In this document: positions 32,030 through 43,819 of the stretch, piece by piece | Layout of the letters: each line of letters starts with the position of its first letter | Numbering within the stretch: the first letter of the stretch is position 1 | Assembly: GCA_034231615.1 (NCBI GenBank) | Contig: CM067306.1 | Span: 32,853,363 to 32,917,362 of the forward strand | Length of the DNA: 64,000 bases | Source: Meghimatium bilineatum | Taxonomy: Eukaryota > Mollusca > Gastropoda > Stylommatophora > Philomycidae | Reading direction: 5' to 3' | Position numbers and translations under genes: made by a program | The notes under the pieces: generated by a model | The model's input: only the letters and a program-made list of their open reading frames with translations | What the model was told of the DNA's origin: nothing | Databases searched by the model: none

Positions 32030-32575
32030 AGACAAGACGCATCTATCCCATTTATGTAACTTTCAGAAGCACGCAGAACTAATTAATATTAAAAAATGGC
32101 AGCTAATTAGCATATTTAAAATATAAAAATTAATTATATAGCAATTAAATATATTTAAATACCACATAGTATATATATATTTTTGTGTTCGTAAAGGCAA
32201 GATAGATCTATTGATCACATTTCTGTAAGTTTCAGATGCACGCAGAACTAATTAATATTAAAAATGGCAGCTAATTAGCATTATTAAAATGAAAATAAAT
32301 TATATTGCTATTTAGTACAATAAAATACAGCAGAAAATATATATTTTTGTGTGCGCAAAGACAAGACGCATCTATTGATTACATTTGTCTAATTTTAATA
32401 TGCACACAAAAATAATTAATATTAAAAATGGCAGCTAATTAGCATAATTGAAATAAACTATATAACTATAAAATATAATAAAATACCACAGAAAATATAT
32501 ATTTTTGGGTTCACAAAGGCATGACGCATCTGTTGATTACATTATGCTAATTTTCATATGAAATTAGGGTTAATA
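32030..32575. repeat. ~166-bp AT-rich satellite-like repeat
   Basis: About three and a half copies. The ATGGCAGCTAATTAGCAT word recurs near 32098, 32266 and 32430 (spacing 168 and 164). Each copy also has CAAGACGCATCTATTGATTA-type and ATATATATTTTTGTGT segments. Divergence between copies is about 20%. Confidence 0.88.
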
Positions 32576-33316
32576 AAATCCACATTGGCGGTTAATTTGC
32601 ATAAATAACATTACATTGAGTAATTAAATATTTTTGTAGTTATAGTTTGTAGTTATTAATAATCGATTAATGCATTCTGCGTCCAGCAACCAATCAGAAG
32701 CACTAACTCATTTCATTGTTAAACTGAACAGAGTATAGCTAAATATCCCGAATGTCATCCCCGAACAGTTTCTGCTTACCGCATTTACCCATTTAACCTA
32801 TGTATACAAAGTGTACAGAACAAAAGCCAGACAGCGATTGCATCATAGCAGAGTATTATAAATAACGTGAAAGAACAATTTGCCGCGGTGTAAAATAATA
32901 ATGCAAAACAATGAAAAGATAACTGAGTGTTATTATATGGCAGGCAAAACGTGGAAACAGAGTAGACCATATGACTTTTTTGCTAATCACTGGAAATGCC
33001 CACAAATCGACTTTTCGACCAAATAGTGATTATCAAGAATACGGCATAACAAACGACGAGTAAATGTCATTACTATCCACGATAACATACCAGAGCCAAA
33101 AGTAAAAAGGGCAAATGTCGGAATCCCAGAAGAATATGAATGATAACTGGAAATGTAAAACCTGGAAGGCTACAGATGAAACAAAACAAACAGAATATTG
33201 AAAGTGCACAACAGTTTCCAGTGTACAGCAAAACTTTATTCATATGTTTCCGAGTTTCTCCTGTCGGAATACAGTTTTTCTGCACCTGTTACATATTATT
33301 GTTATCATGCAGTTAT
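32576..33316. other. Intron, unrecognised
   Basis: No element ends, tandem structure or coding signal. 60-90-codon open stretches on both strands lack motifs. Confidence 0.35.
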
Positions 33317-33775
33317 GAGAACAGAGTGGGGGTATTGAGGAGTGCAGCCTACACATCTGGGCCAACTAGTTCATCAATCATCAGTCTTCGGTCAGATCTG
33401 AGAACAGATTGGAAGTATTGAGGAGTGTAGCATATACATCTGGGCCAACTAGTTCTTCAGTCTTCGGTCAGATCTGAAAACAGAGTGGAGGTATTGAGGA
33501 GTGTAGCATACACATCTGGGCCAACTAGTTCATCAGTCTTCGGTCAGATTTGAGAACAGAGTAGGGGTATTGAGGAATGCAGCATATAGATCTGGGCCAA
33601 CTAGTTCATAAATATTCGGTCAGATCTGAGAACAGAGTGGAGGTATTGAGTGTAGCATATACATATGGGCCAACTAGTTCATCAATCTTCGGTTAGATCT
33701 GAGAACAGAGTGGAGGTATTGAGTGCAGCATATACATCTGGGCCAACTAGTTCATCAGTCTTCGGTCAGATCTGT
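33317..33775. repeat. ~76-bp tandem repeat, six copies
   Basis: GAGAACAGAGTGGAGGTATT starts near 33317, 33400, 33476, 33552, 33628 and 33701. Each unit also contains CATCTGGGCCAACTAGTTCA and CTTCGGTCAGATCT. Indels make the spacing 73-83. Confidence 0.92.
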
Positions 33776-33886
33776 TGATCCATCTGCAGTGATGGCACAT
33801 CTAGCAGTCCTCCCACTTAGAGTCAGCCACAAAAGGACAAAGTGGAAATGTTTGTTGATCTGCATCTCTTTGTCATCCGTGGGCAC

Positions 33887-34480
33887 CATGTGACAGAAGA
33901 TCAAAGTAATAGAGACAAGACATGTAGTGACAATGATTGCTTTCGCAAGTGACAGGCTGCCGGCACATCCCATGTGACAGAAGATCAAAGTAAGTAATAG
34001 AGACAAGACGTGCAGTGACAATTGTTGCTTTCGCAAGTGACAGGCTGCCGGCACATCCCATGTGACAGAAGATCAAAGTAAGTAATAGAGACAAGACATG
34101 TAGTGACAATTATTGCTTTCGCAAGTGACAGACTGCCGGCACATCCCATGTGACAGAAGATCAAAGTAAGTAATAGAGACAAGACATGCAGTGACAATAA
34201 TTGCTTTCGCAAGTGACAGACTGCCGGCACATCCCATGTGACAGAAGATCAAAGTAAGTAATAGAGACAAGACATGCAGTGACAATGATTGCTTTCGCAA
34301 GTGACAGGTTGCCGGCACATCCCATGTGACAGAAGATAAAAGTAATAGAGACAAGACATGCAGTGACAATGATTGCTTTGGCAAGTGACAGGCTGCCGGC
34401 ACATCCCATGTGACAGAAGATCAAAGTAATAGAGACAAGACATGCAATGACAATGATTGCTTTCGCAAGTTGCTGACACA
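33887..34480. repeat. 84/88-bp tandem repeat, seven copies
   Basis: CATGTGACAGAAGATCAAAG starts at 33887, 33971, 34059, 34147, 34235, 34323 and 34407. The 88-bp units carry an internal AAGT duplication (AAAGTAAGTAATAG vs AAAGTAATAG). Shifted open frames with the same peptide on the minus strand follow from the period. Confidence 0.94.
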
Positions 34481-34799
34481 TTCCTCAACTTTTCTTAATC
34501 GCCTGGAAAGAAGTTAGTGGGCCTATTCTTTGCACCTTGAGCTAGAAGTCCAGATACCGATTGCCACAAGCGCGGCTTTCCTTCAGGTGCTTAGTAGGTT
34601 TCAGCTAGAGAAAAGCATTGCCATCAGAGCACTTTCATAGTTAGTAGTAGCTGCGCGACTACTCTTAATATTCCTACAACTCTGCATCCTGTGATCTGTG
34701 GGTGACTTATGTCTGTGAATTGTGACACATACAAATGTGTCGTACTTGTGACATACATGTCATTATTTTCTGTTGCGATAAACTAATATTGAAAATATA
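34481..34799. other. Intron, nothing recognised
   Basis: A short unique stretch between two arrays. Confidence 0.4.
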
Positions 34800-35190
34800 G
34801 TGTTAATGAGTGTGTGGGCATATGATGGAGTGTATGCAAATACACGTGTGTGAGATTGTGAGTGAATAAGTGTGTGTGAATGAGTGCGCATGTGAGGGAG
34901 TGTATGCGTGATTGAGTGTGTGAGGGGAGTGAATGAGTGTGTGTGGGGAGTGCACGTGAGTTAATGGGTATGTGAGGGAGTGAATGTGAGGGGTGTGAAG
35001 GAATAAGTGAATGTGTGAGTGCATAAATGAGCGTGTGAGGGACATAACGAATGTGTGAGTGAGTGAATGAGTGGGTTTGATTTAATGAGTGGATTATAAT
35101 ATGAGTGTGTGGGGGATTAGGTAAGTTAGTGTTTGAGTTAGTGAATATGTGAGTGAGTGTATGTGTGTGTGAGTAAGTGTATGAATTATA
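34800..35190. repeat. Degenerate GTGAGTGAATG-type microsatellite
   Basis: GTGTGTGAGTGAATGAGTG-like sequence over about 390 bp with no fixed long period. Confidence 0.85.
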
Positions 35191-35819
35191 ATCTTGCAGG
35201 TAATAATAGAAAAGGAAGACAAACTGAAACACGAATTAGAATCTCGCCAACTTTAGAAAAGAAAAGTGGATGGAAACGTGGATTAGAACAGATGTAGCAA
35301 ATATAAAACTTAGTCCTACAATAAAGTTTGAACACTTAAGTACAACAGATGAGCAATATGATTTATGCTGCCAGTAAAACTTACCGGATATCTAAATAAA
35401 ACAAGCATCATCGACCTTGATGAAATAAACCACAAGACGTTATTAAACCAAACGTACAACCTAACACAATATCGTGTACATTCTGTAGCACGAACGGTAG
35501 ATGACCTTGCGTGCACCTATAAACTGATTGCCAGGCCAAACCAAGGCTGGAATTGGCGCGCAGCTTCATCCAGTTTCACGCGTGCAGTGCAGATTTTGGT
35601 AAACATGCTCGCGCGTTGTAATTCTTCTACGGACCTACAACGCCAGCCTCATCTCTGTGGTTGAACTCCCACACATGTCAATGTTCTCACACCTGAGTCT
35701 GGCAGGAAGGAAAGGATTTAGCTCTCAGAGTGTGTGCTATTATCTAACAAATAACAAGATGGGGCAGAGAGTAATGAAGAGAGTAACGTAAATCTGTGAA
35801 GAAGGGAACGAAAAACGCA
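35191..35819. other. Intron, unique sequence with a 99-codon open stretch
   Basis: 35365-35664 (+) is open but has no recognised domain, and WASHC2 runs on the other strand. No splice context supports it. Confidence 0.35.
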
Positions 35820-36890
35820 ATTAACAAAGAACAATGGGAGGCTGAATGAACAAAGAAACAATGGAAAGCTGAATTAACACAGAAAAAATTAGCAGCTAAA
35901 TTAACAAAGAAACAATGGGAAGCTGAATTAACACAGAAAAAAAATGATCAGCTGAATTAACAAAGAAAAAAATGGAAAGCTGGAGCAACCAATAGAAAAA
36001 TGGGAGGTTGAAGTAAGAAAATGAAAATTGGAAATTGAATGAACAAAGAGAAAAATGGAAAATACAATTATTCAAGAGAAAAATGGACATTGGAATTAAC
36101 CAAGAGAACAGAAATAAAAGAAAAACAAAGAAATTAAATAAAAAGAAATGAAAGAAACTCAAAACGATAGAGTAACAAGAACTCAAACAAAAGTGAAGGA
36201 AGAGAACACAATAGAGGAAAGAAATTCAAACACAAGAGAAGGGAACTCAAACAAAAGAGAGGAAAGAAACTCACTCAAACAAAAGAAAGAAAAGATAACT
36301 TAAACAAAAGAAAGGAACGAGAACTGAAACAAAAGAGAGGAACTTAAGCAAAAGAGAGGAAGGTAACAAACGAAAGAGAGGAACAAAAACTCAGACAAAA
36401 GTGAGGAACGAAAACTCAAACAATAGCGAGGACAGAGAACTCAAACAAAAGAGAGGAGAGAGAGAGCTCACACAAAATAAAGGAAATTGAACTCAAACAA
36501 GAAAAGAAAATGTTAACTTTATCAAATGTTTCTAGAAGCTCACACGGGATATTAACGTCAAGTATTTTTCCCTTGCACACAGCCATGAACACGTTAAATT
36601 GAACTTGTTTTTCCACGCACATCTATAGTAATGTTAACTTCAAACTTCAACTAATATATCCTTACACATACACTTCTGAAAAATGTCAAATTCAAATTCT
36701 GTTCTCTTACAAATTCATGTATGTAAATGTTAACTTCAATTACTGTGTCCTTACGTATTCATTTATGGAATTGTTAACTTCAGGTATAATGACATCACAT
36801 GCTCACTTATGTAAATGTTAACTTCGACTAATATGTCCTTACACACTCACTTAAGAATTGTTAATTTCACCTGTTCTTTTTACGCACATG
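35820..36890. repeat. Purine-rich degenerate tandem repeats
   Basis: 35820-36060 has ~28-bp units with AACAAAGAAACAATGGGAAG. 36180-36480 has ~24-bp AACTCAAACAAAAGAGAGGA units. 36490-36890 has loose ~45-60 bp units with TGTTAACTTCAA and a TGTCCTTACACA word. Confidence 0.75.
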
Positions 36891-37249
36891 CCGACTTTTA
36901 ATATTTCTAGTGTGCTGAGATGAAGGTGTCTATCTGGAAGAAGTCTCCGGGGCAAGTTTTAACACGCGTGCGTTATAGGCATGCGTATTCAGAATTGGCA
37001 TCATTCTCATAAATATGGCCGACTAGCAAAGAATGCAGAGTGTAAGACTTAAGGACGAGTCAAGAATGTAGACATCTTGCAGATAAAATGTGAGATCAAA
37101 GATGGGTTGCGCCCGTGTGAAATCGGGGCCCGAAAGAAGAGCAGAGAATAGCAACGCTGTTACCTGTCATGCATATCGTAGGAGGCGACTGATGAGGTTT
37201 TGGGCTGTGGTTGAATGTACTATCTATAGAGGATAAAAGTTAACACAGA
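36891..37249 (+). other. Intron with SINE family A fragment
   Basis: 37130-37215 (GCAGAGAATAGCAACGCTGT, CATGCATATCGTAGGAGGCG, GAGGTTTTGGGCTG) matches the head of family A. The rest is unrecognised. Confidence 0.5.
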
Positions 37250-37850
37250 AAAAAATGTTCATACTTTGTATTTCGTACGGTGGCGATGTACAATGAATGA
37301 CGTTGGTGATGACTGTGAAAAGGTATGGTGGTGACTAACAGTGAATGACGATGGTGATTGACAGTAAATGACGATGGCGAAGAACTGTAGTGGGTGACAA
37401 TGAATGACGATGGAGAGGTACGGTGGTGAGTGACAGTGAATGACGATGGAGAGGTACGGTGGTGAGTGACAGTGAATGACGATGAAGAGGGATGGTGGTG
37501 AGTGACAATGAATGACGATGGAGGGGTACGGTGGTGAGTGACATTGAATGACGATGAAGAGGGATGGTGGTGAGTGACAATGAATGACGATGGAGAGGTA
37601 CAGTGTTGAGTGACAATGAATGACGATGGAGAGGTACGGTGTTGAGTGACAATGAATGATGATGGAGAAGTACGGTGTTGAGTGACAATGAATGATGATG
37701 GAGAAGTACGGTGTTGAGTGACAATGAATGACGATGGAGAGGTACGGTGGTGAGTGACAGTCAATTACAATGATAGAGATGGACGGTAATGAATCATAGT
37801 GAGTGCCGAAGTAGAGGTATGGTGGTGTGACAGTGAATGACCATTATTTT
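37250..37850. repeat. 36-bp minisatellite
   Basis: About 15 copies of GTGAGTGACAATGAATGACG plus ATGGAGAGGTACGGTG. A 36-bp period keeps frames open (a 12-residue repeat on the minus strand); not a gene. Confidence 0.93.
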
Positions 37851-38077
37851 CTTTGTCATCCTCTGCTCTTTTCACCTTGACTGTTCCCTGAAGGATTATT
37901 TTGATGGATAATTGTGTGGCTTACCAAACCATGCATACTTTGATGAAAGTGGCTGGCCAAGACTTTCAGCTGAAAGATTCTGAATCACTGAAAGTTGGCT
38001 CTTCTTTGGTCATTTTGTCATGCCCCTGCAGCAGCTATTTTAAAGGAGAATTACAACTACATTTCCATTTCTCTTTT

Positions 38078-38995
38078 ACATTTCTACATTGTCTTCCACT
38101 ACTCCAATCTCTACATTGTCTTCCACTACTCCAATCTCTACATTGTCTTCCACTACTCCAATCTCTACATTGTCTTCCACTACTCCAATCTCTACATTCT
38201 CTTCCACTACTCCAATCTCTACATTATCTTCCACTATTATTATCTCTACATTCTCTTCCACTACTCCAATCTCTACATTGTCTTCCACTACTCCAATCTC
38301 TACATTGTCTTCCACTACTCCAATCTCTACATTGTCTTCCACTACTATTATCTCTACATTCTCTTCCACTACTCCAATCTCTACATTGTCTTCCACTACT
38401 CCAATCTCTACATTGTCTTCCACTACTCCAATCTCTACATTGTCTTCCACTACTCCAATTTCTACATTATCTTCCACTACTATTATCTCTACATTCTCTT
38501 CCACTACTCCAATCTCTACATTGTCTTCCACTACTCCAATCTCTACAATGTCTTCCACTACTCCAATCTCTACATTCTCTTCCACTACTCCAATCTCTAC
38601 ATTATCTTCCACTATTATTATCTCTACATTCTCTTCCACTACTCCAATCTCTACATTGTCTTCCACTACTCCAATCTCTACATTGTCTTCCACTACTCCA
38701 ATCTCTACATTGTCTTCCACTACTATTATCTCTACATTCTCTTCCACTACTCCAATCTCTACATTGTCTTCCACTACTCCAATCTCTACATTGTCTTCCA
38801 CTACTCCAATCTCTACATTGTCTTCCACTACTCCAATTTCTACATTATCTTCCACTACTATTATCTCTACATTCTCTTCCACTACTCCAATCTCTACATT
38901 GTCTTCCACTACTCCAATCTCTACATTGTCTTCCACTACTCCAATCTCTACATTCTCTTCCACTACTCCAATCTCTATATTCCCCTCCATTACTA
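38078..38995. repeat. 27-bp minisatellite with 378-bp higher-order unit
   Basis: About 33 copies of CCACTACTCCAATCTCTACA plus TTGTCTT. Variant units (ACTATTATTATCTCTACATT) mark a 14-unit higher-order block: ACATTATCTTCCACTATTAT at 38221 recurs at 38599, exactly 378 bp apart. At least four frames stay open for 300-420 codons because 27 is divisible by 3. No start context, domain or splice support. Confidence 0.95.
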
Positions 38996-39650
38996 GTTTA
39001 CCAGTATATTTTCTTCTATTTCTTCAATCACTATATTCCCTTCCATTTCTCCAATCTCTACATTCCCTTAAACTATCTATTCCAATCTCTATATTCCCTT
39101 CCATTTTCCCAATCTCTATATTCCCTCCCATTACTGGACTATATTCCCTTCATTTATTACATTATATAAACTTCCCTTTCTTGTCTTCTCTTCAATATCT
39201 ACATTCCCTCCCTATTCTCCAATATCTCCCCATTGTATATGTATAGAAAAATGTACATATGGGAAAACATATGTATTGGAAAGTATATGTATGGGGAAAG
39301 TATGTGTATGGTAAACTGTGTGTATGGGAAAATATAGGTATAGGGAAAGTGTATGTATGAGAAAGTATATGTATGGAGAAAGTATATGTATGAGAAAGTA
39401 TATATATGGAGAAAGTGTATGTATGAGAAAGTATATGTATGGAAAAAGTGTATGTATGAGAAAGTATATGTATGGATAAAGTGTATGTATGAGAAAGTAT
39501 AGGTATAGGGAAAGTGTATTATGAGAAAGTATATGTATGGAGAAAGTGTATTATGAGAAAGTATATGTATGGAGAAAGTGTATGTATGGAGAAAGTGTGT
39601 ATATGGGAAAGTATATGTATGAGAAAATATATGTATGGAAAAGTATAGGT
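38996..39650. repeat. Degenerate repeats ending in ~33-bp GTATGTATGAGAAAGTATAT units
   Basis: 38996-39235 has decayed relatives of the 27-bp unit (CAATCTCTATATTCCCTTCC). 39240-39650 has about 12 copies of GTATGTATGAGAAAGTATAT plus GTATGGAGAAAGT. Confidence 0.85.
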
Positions 39651-39874
39651 ATTGTATTTATGGGGAAAATTACGTACAGGAATGAGTACATATGGAAAAT
39701 AACATGTATGGCAAAGAAAACACATGGGGAAAGAAATCAAGTGAAAAATAGACTCAAAACAAAATGAAAAGTGACTTAAAAAACATTTATATTTTGCTCC
39801 ACAACAATTACGTGCAATATAACTCTAGTATCCTTTTGTGCAATGGGGATATATCTCTCTAGATTTCGTACCCA

Positions 39875-40245
39875 GAGTACCCCAACTATTAGTGATGTTC
39901 AATGCTTTGAGATGAATACCCCAACTGTCAGTGATGTTCAATGATTTCAGATGAAGACCCAAACTATCAGTGATGTTCAATGCTTTGAGATGAATACCCC
40001 AACTGTCAGTGATGTTCAATGCTTTGAGATAAAGACCCCAATTATCAGTGATGTTTAATCTTTCAGATGAAGACCCAAACTATTAGTGATGTTCAATGCT
40101 TTGAGATGAATACCCCAACTGTCAGTGATGTTCAATGCTTTGAGATGAAGACCCCAATTATTAGTGATGTTCAATGCTTTTAGATGAAGACCCCCAACTA
40201 TCAGTGATGTTCAATGCTTTGAGATGAAGCCTCCAACTTAGAGGA
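39875..40245. repeat. ~40-bp minisatellite
   Basis: About nine copies of CCCCAACTGTCAGTGATGTT plus CAATGCTTTGAGATGAATA. Confidence 0.92.
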
Positions 40246-40439
40246 GGTAAAAATACCGAATTATATCAATGAAATACTGTGGGGACTTCCAGAACAGGAA
40301 ATCCTCACTATGTATATATGTTATCTACTAGGGGTTTATCATTTCATGGTGGTTGGTCTGATAGACCACCGGTGATATGTTCAGACCTTTCACTGTGAAC
40401 AGATATCACACTGCAAACCAGAAGAAGAAAAAGAAAACA

Positions 40440-40620
40440 GAACATAAGAACTAAGAGGAAAAAAGGACAATATCACTGTTACCAAAAGAACACAAAAGCT
40501 AAAGGAAAAAAGGACAGTATTACTGTTACCAACAAAACACAAAGGTTAACAAAAAAGGACAGTATCACTGTTACCAACAGAATACAAAATAATAAGGGGA
40601 AAAAGACAGTATTACTACTT
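40440..40620. repeat. ~47-bp repeat, about four copies
   Basis: Units share AAAAAAGGACAGTATTACTG and TTACCAACAAAACACAAA, with indels. Confidence 0.75.
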
Positions 40621-40743
40621 GAATATAGGTTAGTCTGTTAAAAGAAGTCCTTAATACAAATTAATGGAAATTCTCCCATTATAAGTTCACATCTATGACC
40701 CTTGAAATTGTAAACAGAAATTACATATAACTAGAGAACTGAC

Positions 40744-40934
40744 CTCTCTGACTGAGACTTGGATGTAAAAAAGTCATCATCACTATTTCTGTCATCAGCG
40801 AAGATGCTACCAGCACGAGAGTTTTTGGCTCCATCTGCTGCATTGTTAACTACCGTAGATCCTGCTTTGGATGAGGCTGGAGGTACTGCAGTTGTATATT
40901 TATTGCTGTCCTCTGACTCGCTTTCTTTGTCTTC
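40744..40934 (-). CDS. WASHC2: WASHC2 exon, IFADD/DDDFF module
   Basis: A 191 bp exon. The acceptor is TTTTCCTCCCAG and the donor is AG|GTCAGT. It enters in phase 0 and leaves in phase 2. It encodes EDKESESEDSNKYTTAVPPA, then SSKAGSTVVNNAADGAKNSR, AGSIFADDRNSDDDFFTSKS and QSER. SIFADD...SDDDFF is an LFa-like motif with Ile-Phe and Phe-Phe anchors; FAM21 tails tolerate such variants. It precedes the longest intron in the window (23 kb, to 17902). Confidence 0.85.
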
Positions 40935-40999
40935 CTGGGAGGAAAAATGTACAGGTCAAAGCAGACTTTAAAAATAAGGTAGATTAAAATGTACTATTT

Positions 41000-41520
41000 A
41001 AAATTGGTATTATATACAGTAGATGGTAAACAGATGGTAGGTGGTAAATAGATGATAGGTGGTAAAACAGATAGTAGGTGGTAAAACAGATTGTAGGTGG
41101 TAAAACAGATAGCAAGTGGCAAATAGATGATATGTTGTAACACAGATTGTAGGTAGTTCTTCTTCTTCTTCTTCAGTGTTCATTCTCAAACTCCCACTGG
41201 ATATCTCTTGTAGCAGGACCATGGTCCTATTAGATTTCCAGAAGCATGTAGTCCAGAGAATGGAAATGCGTTGTGTCGCCGTTTTATTTGTGCCAATGGC
41301 CCAGCACATCCGTCTTCGGCAGTGTAGGTAGTAAATATATGACAGATTTAATAGATGGTATATGGTAAAATAGATGGTATGTGGTAAAACAGATGGTAAG
41401 TAGTAAATAGATGGTAGGTTTTATAGATGGTAGGATATAAAACAAATTGTAGGTTTTATAGATGATAGATGGTAAACACACAGTATGTGGTAAAGAGATG
41501 GCAGATTTTGTAGATGTAGA
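41000..41520. repeat. ~20-bp AGATGGTAGGTGGTAAATAG array split by a SINE
   Basis: Degenerate copies at 41020-41158 and 41323-41520. The interruption is the family B SINE at 41159-41322. Confidence 0.85.
41159..41322 (-). mobile_element. SINE family B copy with target duplication
   Basis: A full unit of 164 bp: minus strand from CTGCCGAAGACGGATGTGCT through ACGGCGACACAACGCATTTC to GTTTGAGAATGAACACTGAA and (GAA)n. TGTAGGTAGT flanks both ends (41149-41158 and 41323-41332). The flank is itself repetitive, so part of that match could be chance, but it defines the family's length and tail. Confidence 0.88.
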
Positions 41521-42904
41521 TGGCACTGTAAACAGAGGAAAGGTATTGTAGTAATGTGATAAACAAATGGAATGCATTGAGATGGTTTTCACTATAAAAT
41601 GAGTGTAAACTCAAGAAACCAAGTTCTAATGTACAAAACGATGTAGAGACAGTCACTCATGAATCACTCTCTAAACCCACAGCAGTTTCTGCATACCCAT
41701 ATAACCAAAAATTTAAGGCCGCTACACGTACAGTCTCCAGAGAATGAGTTGCCAATGATGGTGATGATTATCAGGGTTGTCAAATTGTTGGTTAAAAGAA
41801 TAGGCAAATTTTAAAACTGTATATAAGCTACTAAAAACATGCTGAATATTCAAGAATTGAACCTTTCTATACACTTCTATTACCTCCCTCCAATTATCAG
41901 CATTTCATATTCATTTCACAATGACAAACAAATATATGCTATTGCTATCTTCATTTTAGTTGATCTAATGATAATTTGAACGTCTTAGTTTTCTCTAGAC
42001 ATGATAGCAAAAAACTCAGCATTTTTGTGCAAAGTAAAATCATTTATCATACTTTTCTTGATTCTTGATTTAGAAACTGGCCTGACAGCATGTGGGGCAT
42101 TCCCATAAGTGCTCCGCCCTCTGTTCCAGCAGCCATTCGACTCGATGGTGTTTCGAGTCTAATGTTGCCGAAACAGACGTCAACATCAGGGCACAACTCT
42201 GGCCCTTTTGACAGGTTTCTTTGTTGTTCCGCTCACCCACACCGTGCCCGTAACTAGTTCAAGCACAACATTGGCCTGTCGGAACAACATGGTAACTGTT
42301 ATCGAAGGTTATGACTATGGGATTGTATAGATGACGTGCCATGAAGCTTCTATAAGAAGATAACCTCAATATAAAGGCATGTCATCTACTAAGATTTTCT
42401 GTTGCATGGTTGGTTTGTCTAGTGAGCCATTGGTGAGACCAACAGATGCAACCGCATGCGCAAATAGGTATACTTTTCACTATGTAGTAACTAGATTTCA
42501 AGTTAAATTATTGTCCCATCTATTATCTAGTGCTTTTGTTATCACTACATTTCTGTTCTTATTATTTGTTATATCAGATTTATCAAAACAAATCCCACTT
42601 AGACATCCTGAGAAAAGTATTATGAAATACCTGTTTGTAACATGCACTCTTCATTCTACATGTATACATTGAGTAGAATAAACAGTGCTTATAAACTAGT
42701 TAATATCAACAAAAGAACCTGCCACACAATTTGTAGCCAAACTTAAACCAGAAAATATGAAAAAATAGATATGAAATGTTTTAAAAAATGGCCAGAAATA
42801 ACAAATTTTATTGCCAGCAACTTTGAAAAATGACCAATATGGCAACCCTAATGATGATTTTATGTAGAAGGATTATAGATGGCAGTATGTGGTAATATAC
42901 TCAC
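41521..42904. other. Intron; dispersed repeat at 42322-42450
   Basis: 42322-42450 is the inverted partner of 10775-10890 (GCTTCTATAAGAAGATAACC, GTTGCATGGTTGGTTTGTCT). 42060-42310 contains GC-richer sequence with TCTTTGTTGTTCCGCTCACC and TGTCGGAACAACATGG of unknown nature. The rest is unrecognised. Confidence 0.45.
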
Positions 42905-42997
42905 TTCCTCTGAAGATGCCACCTCCTGCTGCTTCTTCAAAGCTACCACAAATGGATTAGGACCACTGCCAAACATGGATACAGCACCAGGTGGAAG
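42905..42997 (-). CDS. WASHC2: WASHC2 exon, GAVSMFG block
   Basis: A 31-codon exon, phase 0 at both ends. The acceptor is GTTTACCTAACAG and the donor is GAA|GTGAGT. It encodes LPPGAVSMFGSGPNPFVVAL, then KKQQEVASSEE. The P-x-G-A-V-S-x-F-G block recurs in exon 49954-50025 (LPKGAVSVFGA) and matches the P-A-G-A-V-S-V-F segment of vertebrate FAM21 tails. It sits between a long charged exon and the IFADD exon. Confidence 0.88.
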
Positions 42998-43051
42998 CTG
43001 TTAGGTAAACAAACAGGTAGGTGTGCATTTATTGAGTGCAATGAATAAATA

Positions 43052-43640
43052 TTGTACTTGATATCATATACAGGACATGCTCACTATATGACAAGCTGTA
43101 CTACCTGTACATGTTACATTATGTGTGAGTCACAATATGTAAATGTCATATTCTGTATGACTCAAAATCTGTGTGTCACATTTTATATGAATCATAATCT
43201 GCACATCCTATTTTGTATGTGTCAAAATCTGCAAATGTTCCATTTTATATTAATCATAAAAGGCACATGTCACATTCTGTATGAATCACAATCTGCATGT
43301 CACATTCTATATGAGTAACCATCTGTAGATGTCCCATTAAGTTTGTACCACAATCTGCATAAGCCAGTCTGTATGTGTCACAATCTGTATGTGTCACAAT
43401 TTTTAAGTGTCACAATTTTTATGTGTCACAATCTGTATGTGTCAAAATCTGCATGAGCCACAATCTGCATGTGTTAAAATCTTAATGTGTCACGATATGT
43501 ATGTGTCACAATCTGGATGTGTCACAATCTGGATGTGTCAATATCTGCATGTGTCACAATCTTTATGTGTCACAACTTTATGTGTCACAATCTATGCATA
43601 TAACAACATTTATGTGTCACATCCCATATGAGTAACAAAT
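43052..43640. repeat. ~20-bp TATGTGTCACAATCTGCATG array
   Basis: About 25 degenerate copies. Met/Cys/His-rich open frames here are artefacts. Confidence 0.85.
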
Positions 43641-43819
43641 TGTCAGACGTGTTATTCAACTACCCTAGCAGGTTCATTTGTCTGTCCATCTCACAATGAT
43701 ATCTTTCTTCAACTACCCTAACAGGTTCACTTGTCTGTCTATCTCACAATTATATCTATCCGCCAACATTCACTCACACATGCATACAGACACACATATG
43801 TATACATCCCCTTTCTCAC

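Noticed and set aside
33755-34488. Overlapping minus-strand frames repeating the same Cys/Leu-rich peptide
   Set aside because: 84/88-bp minisatellite read in rotating frames; not a protein repeat.
37901-39246. Very long open frames (up to 422 codons) in several frames and both strands
   Set aside because: They translate a 27-bp minisatellite; period divisible by 3 and no stop in the unit explain all of them. No domain, splice sites or start context.
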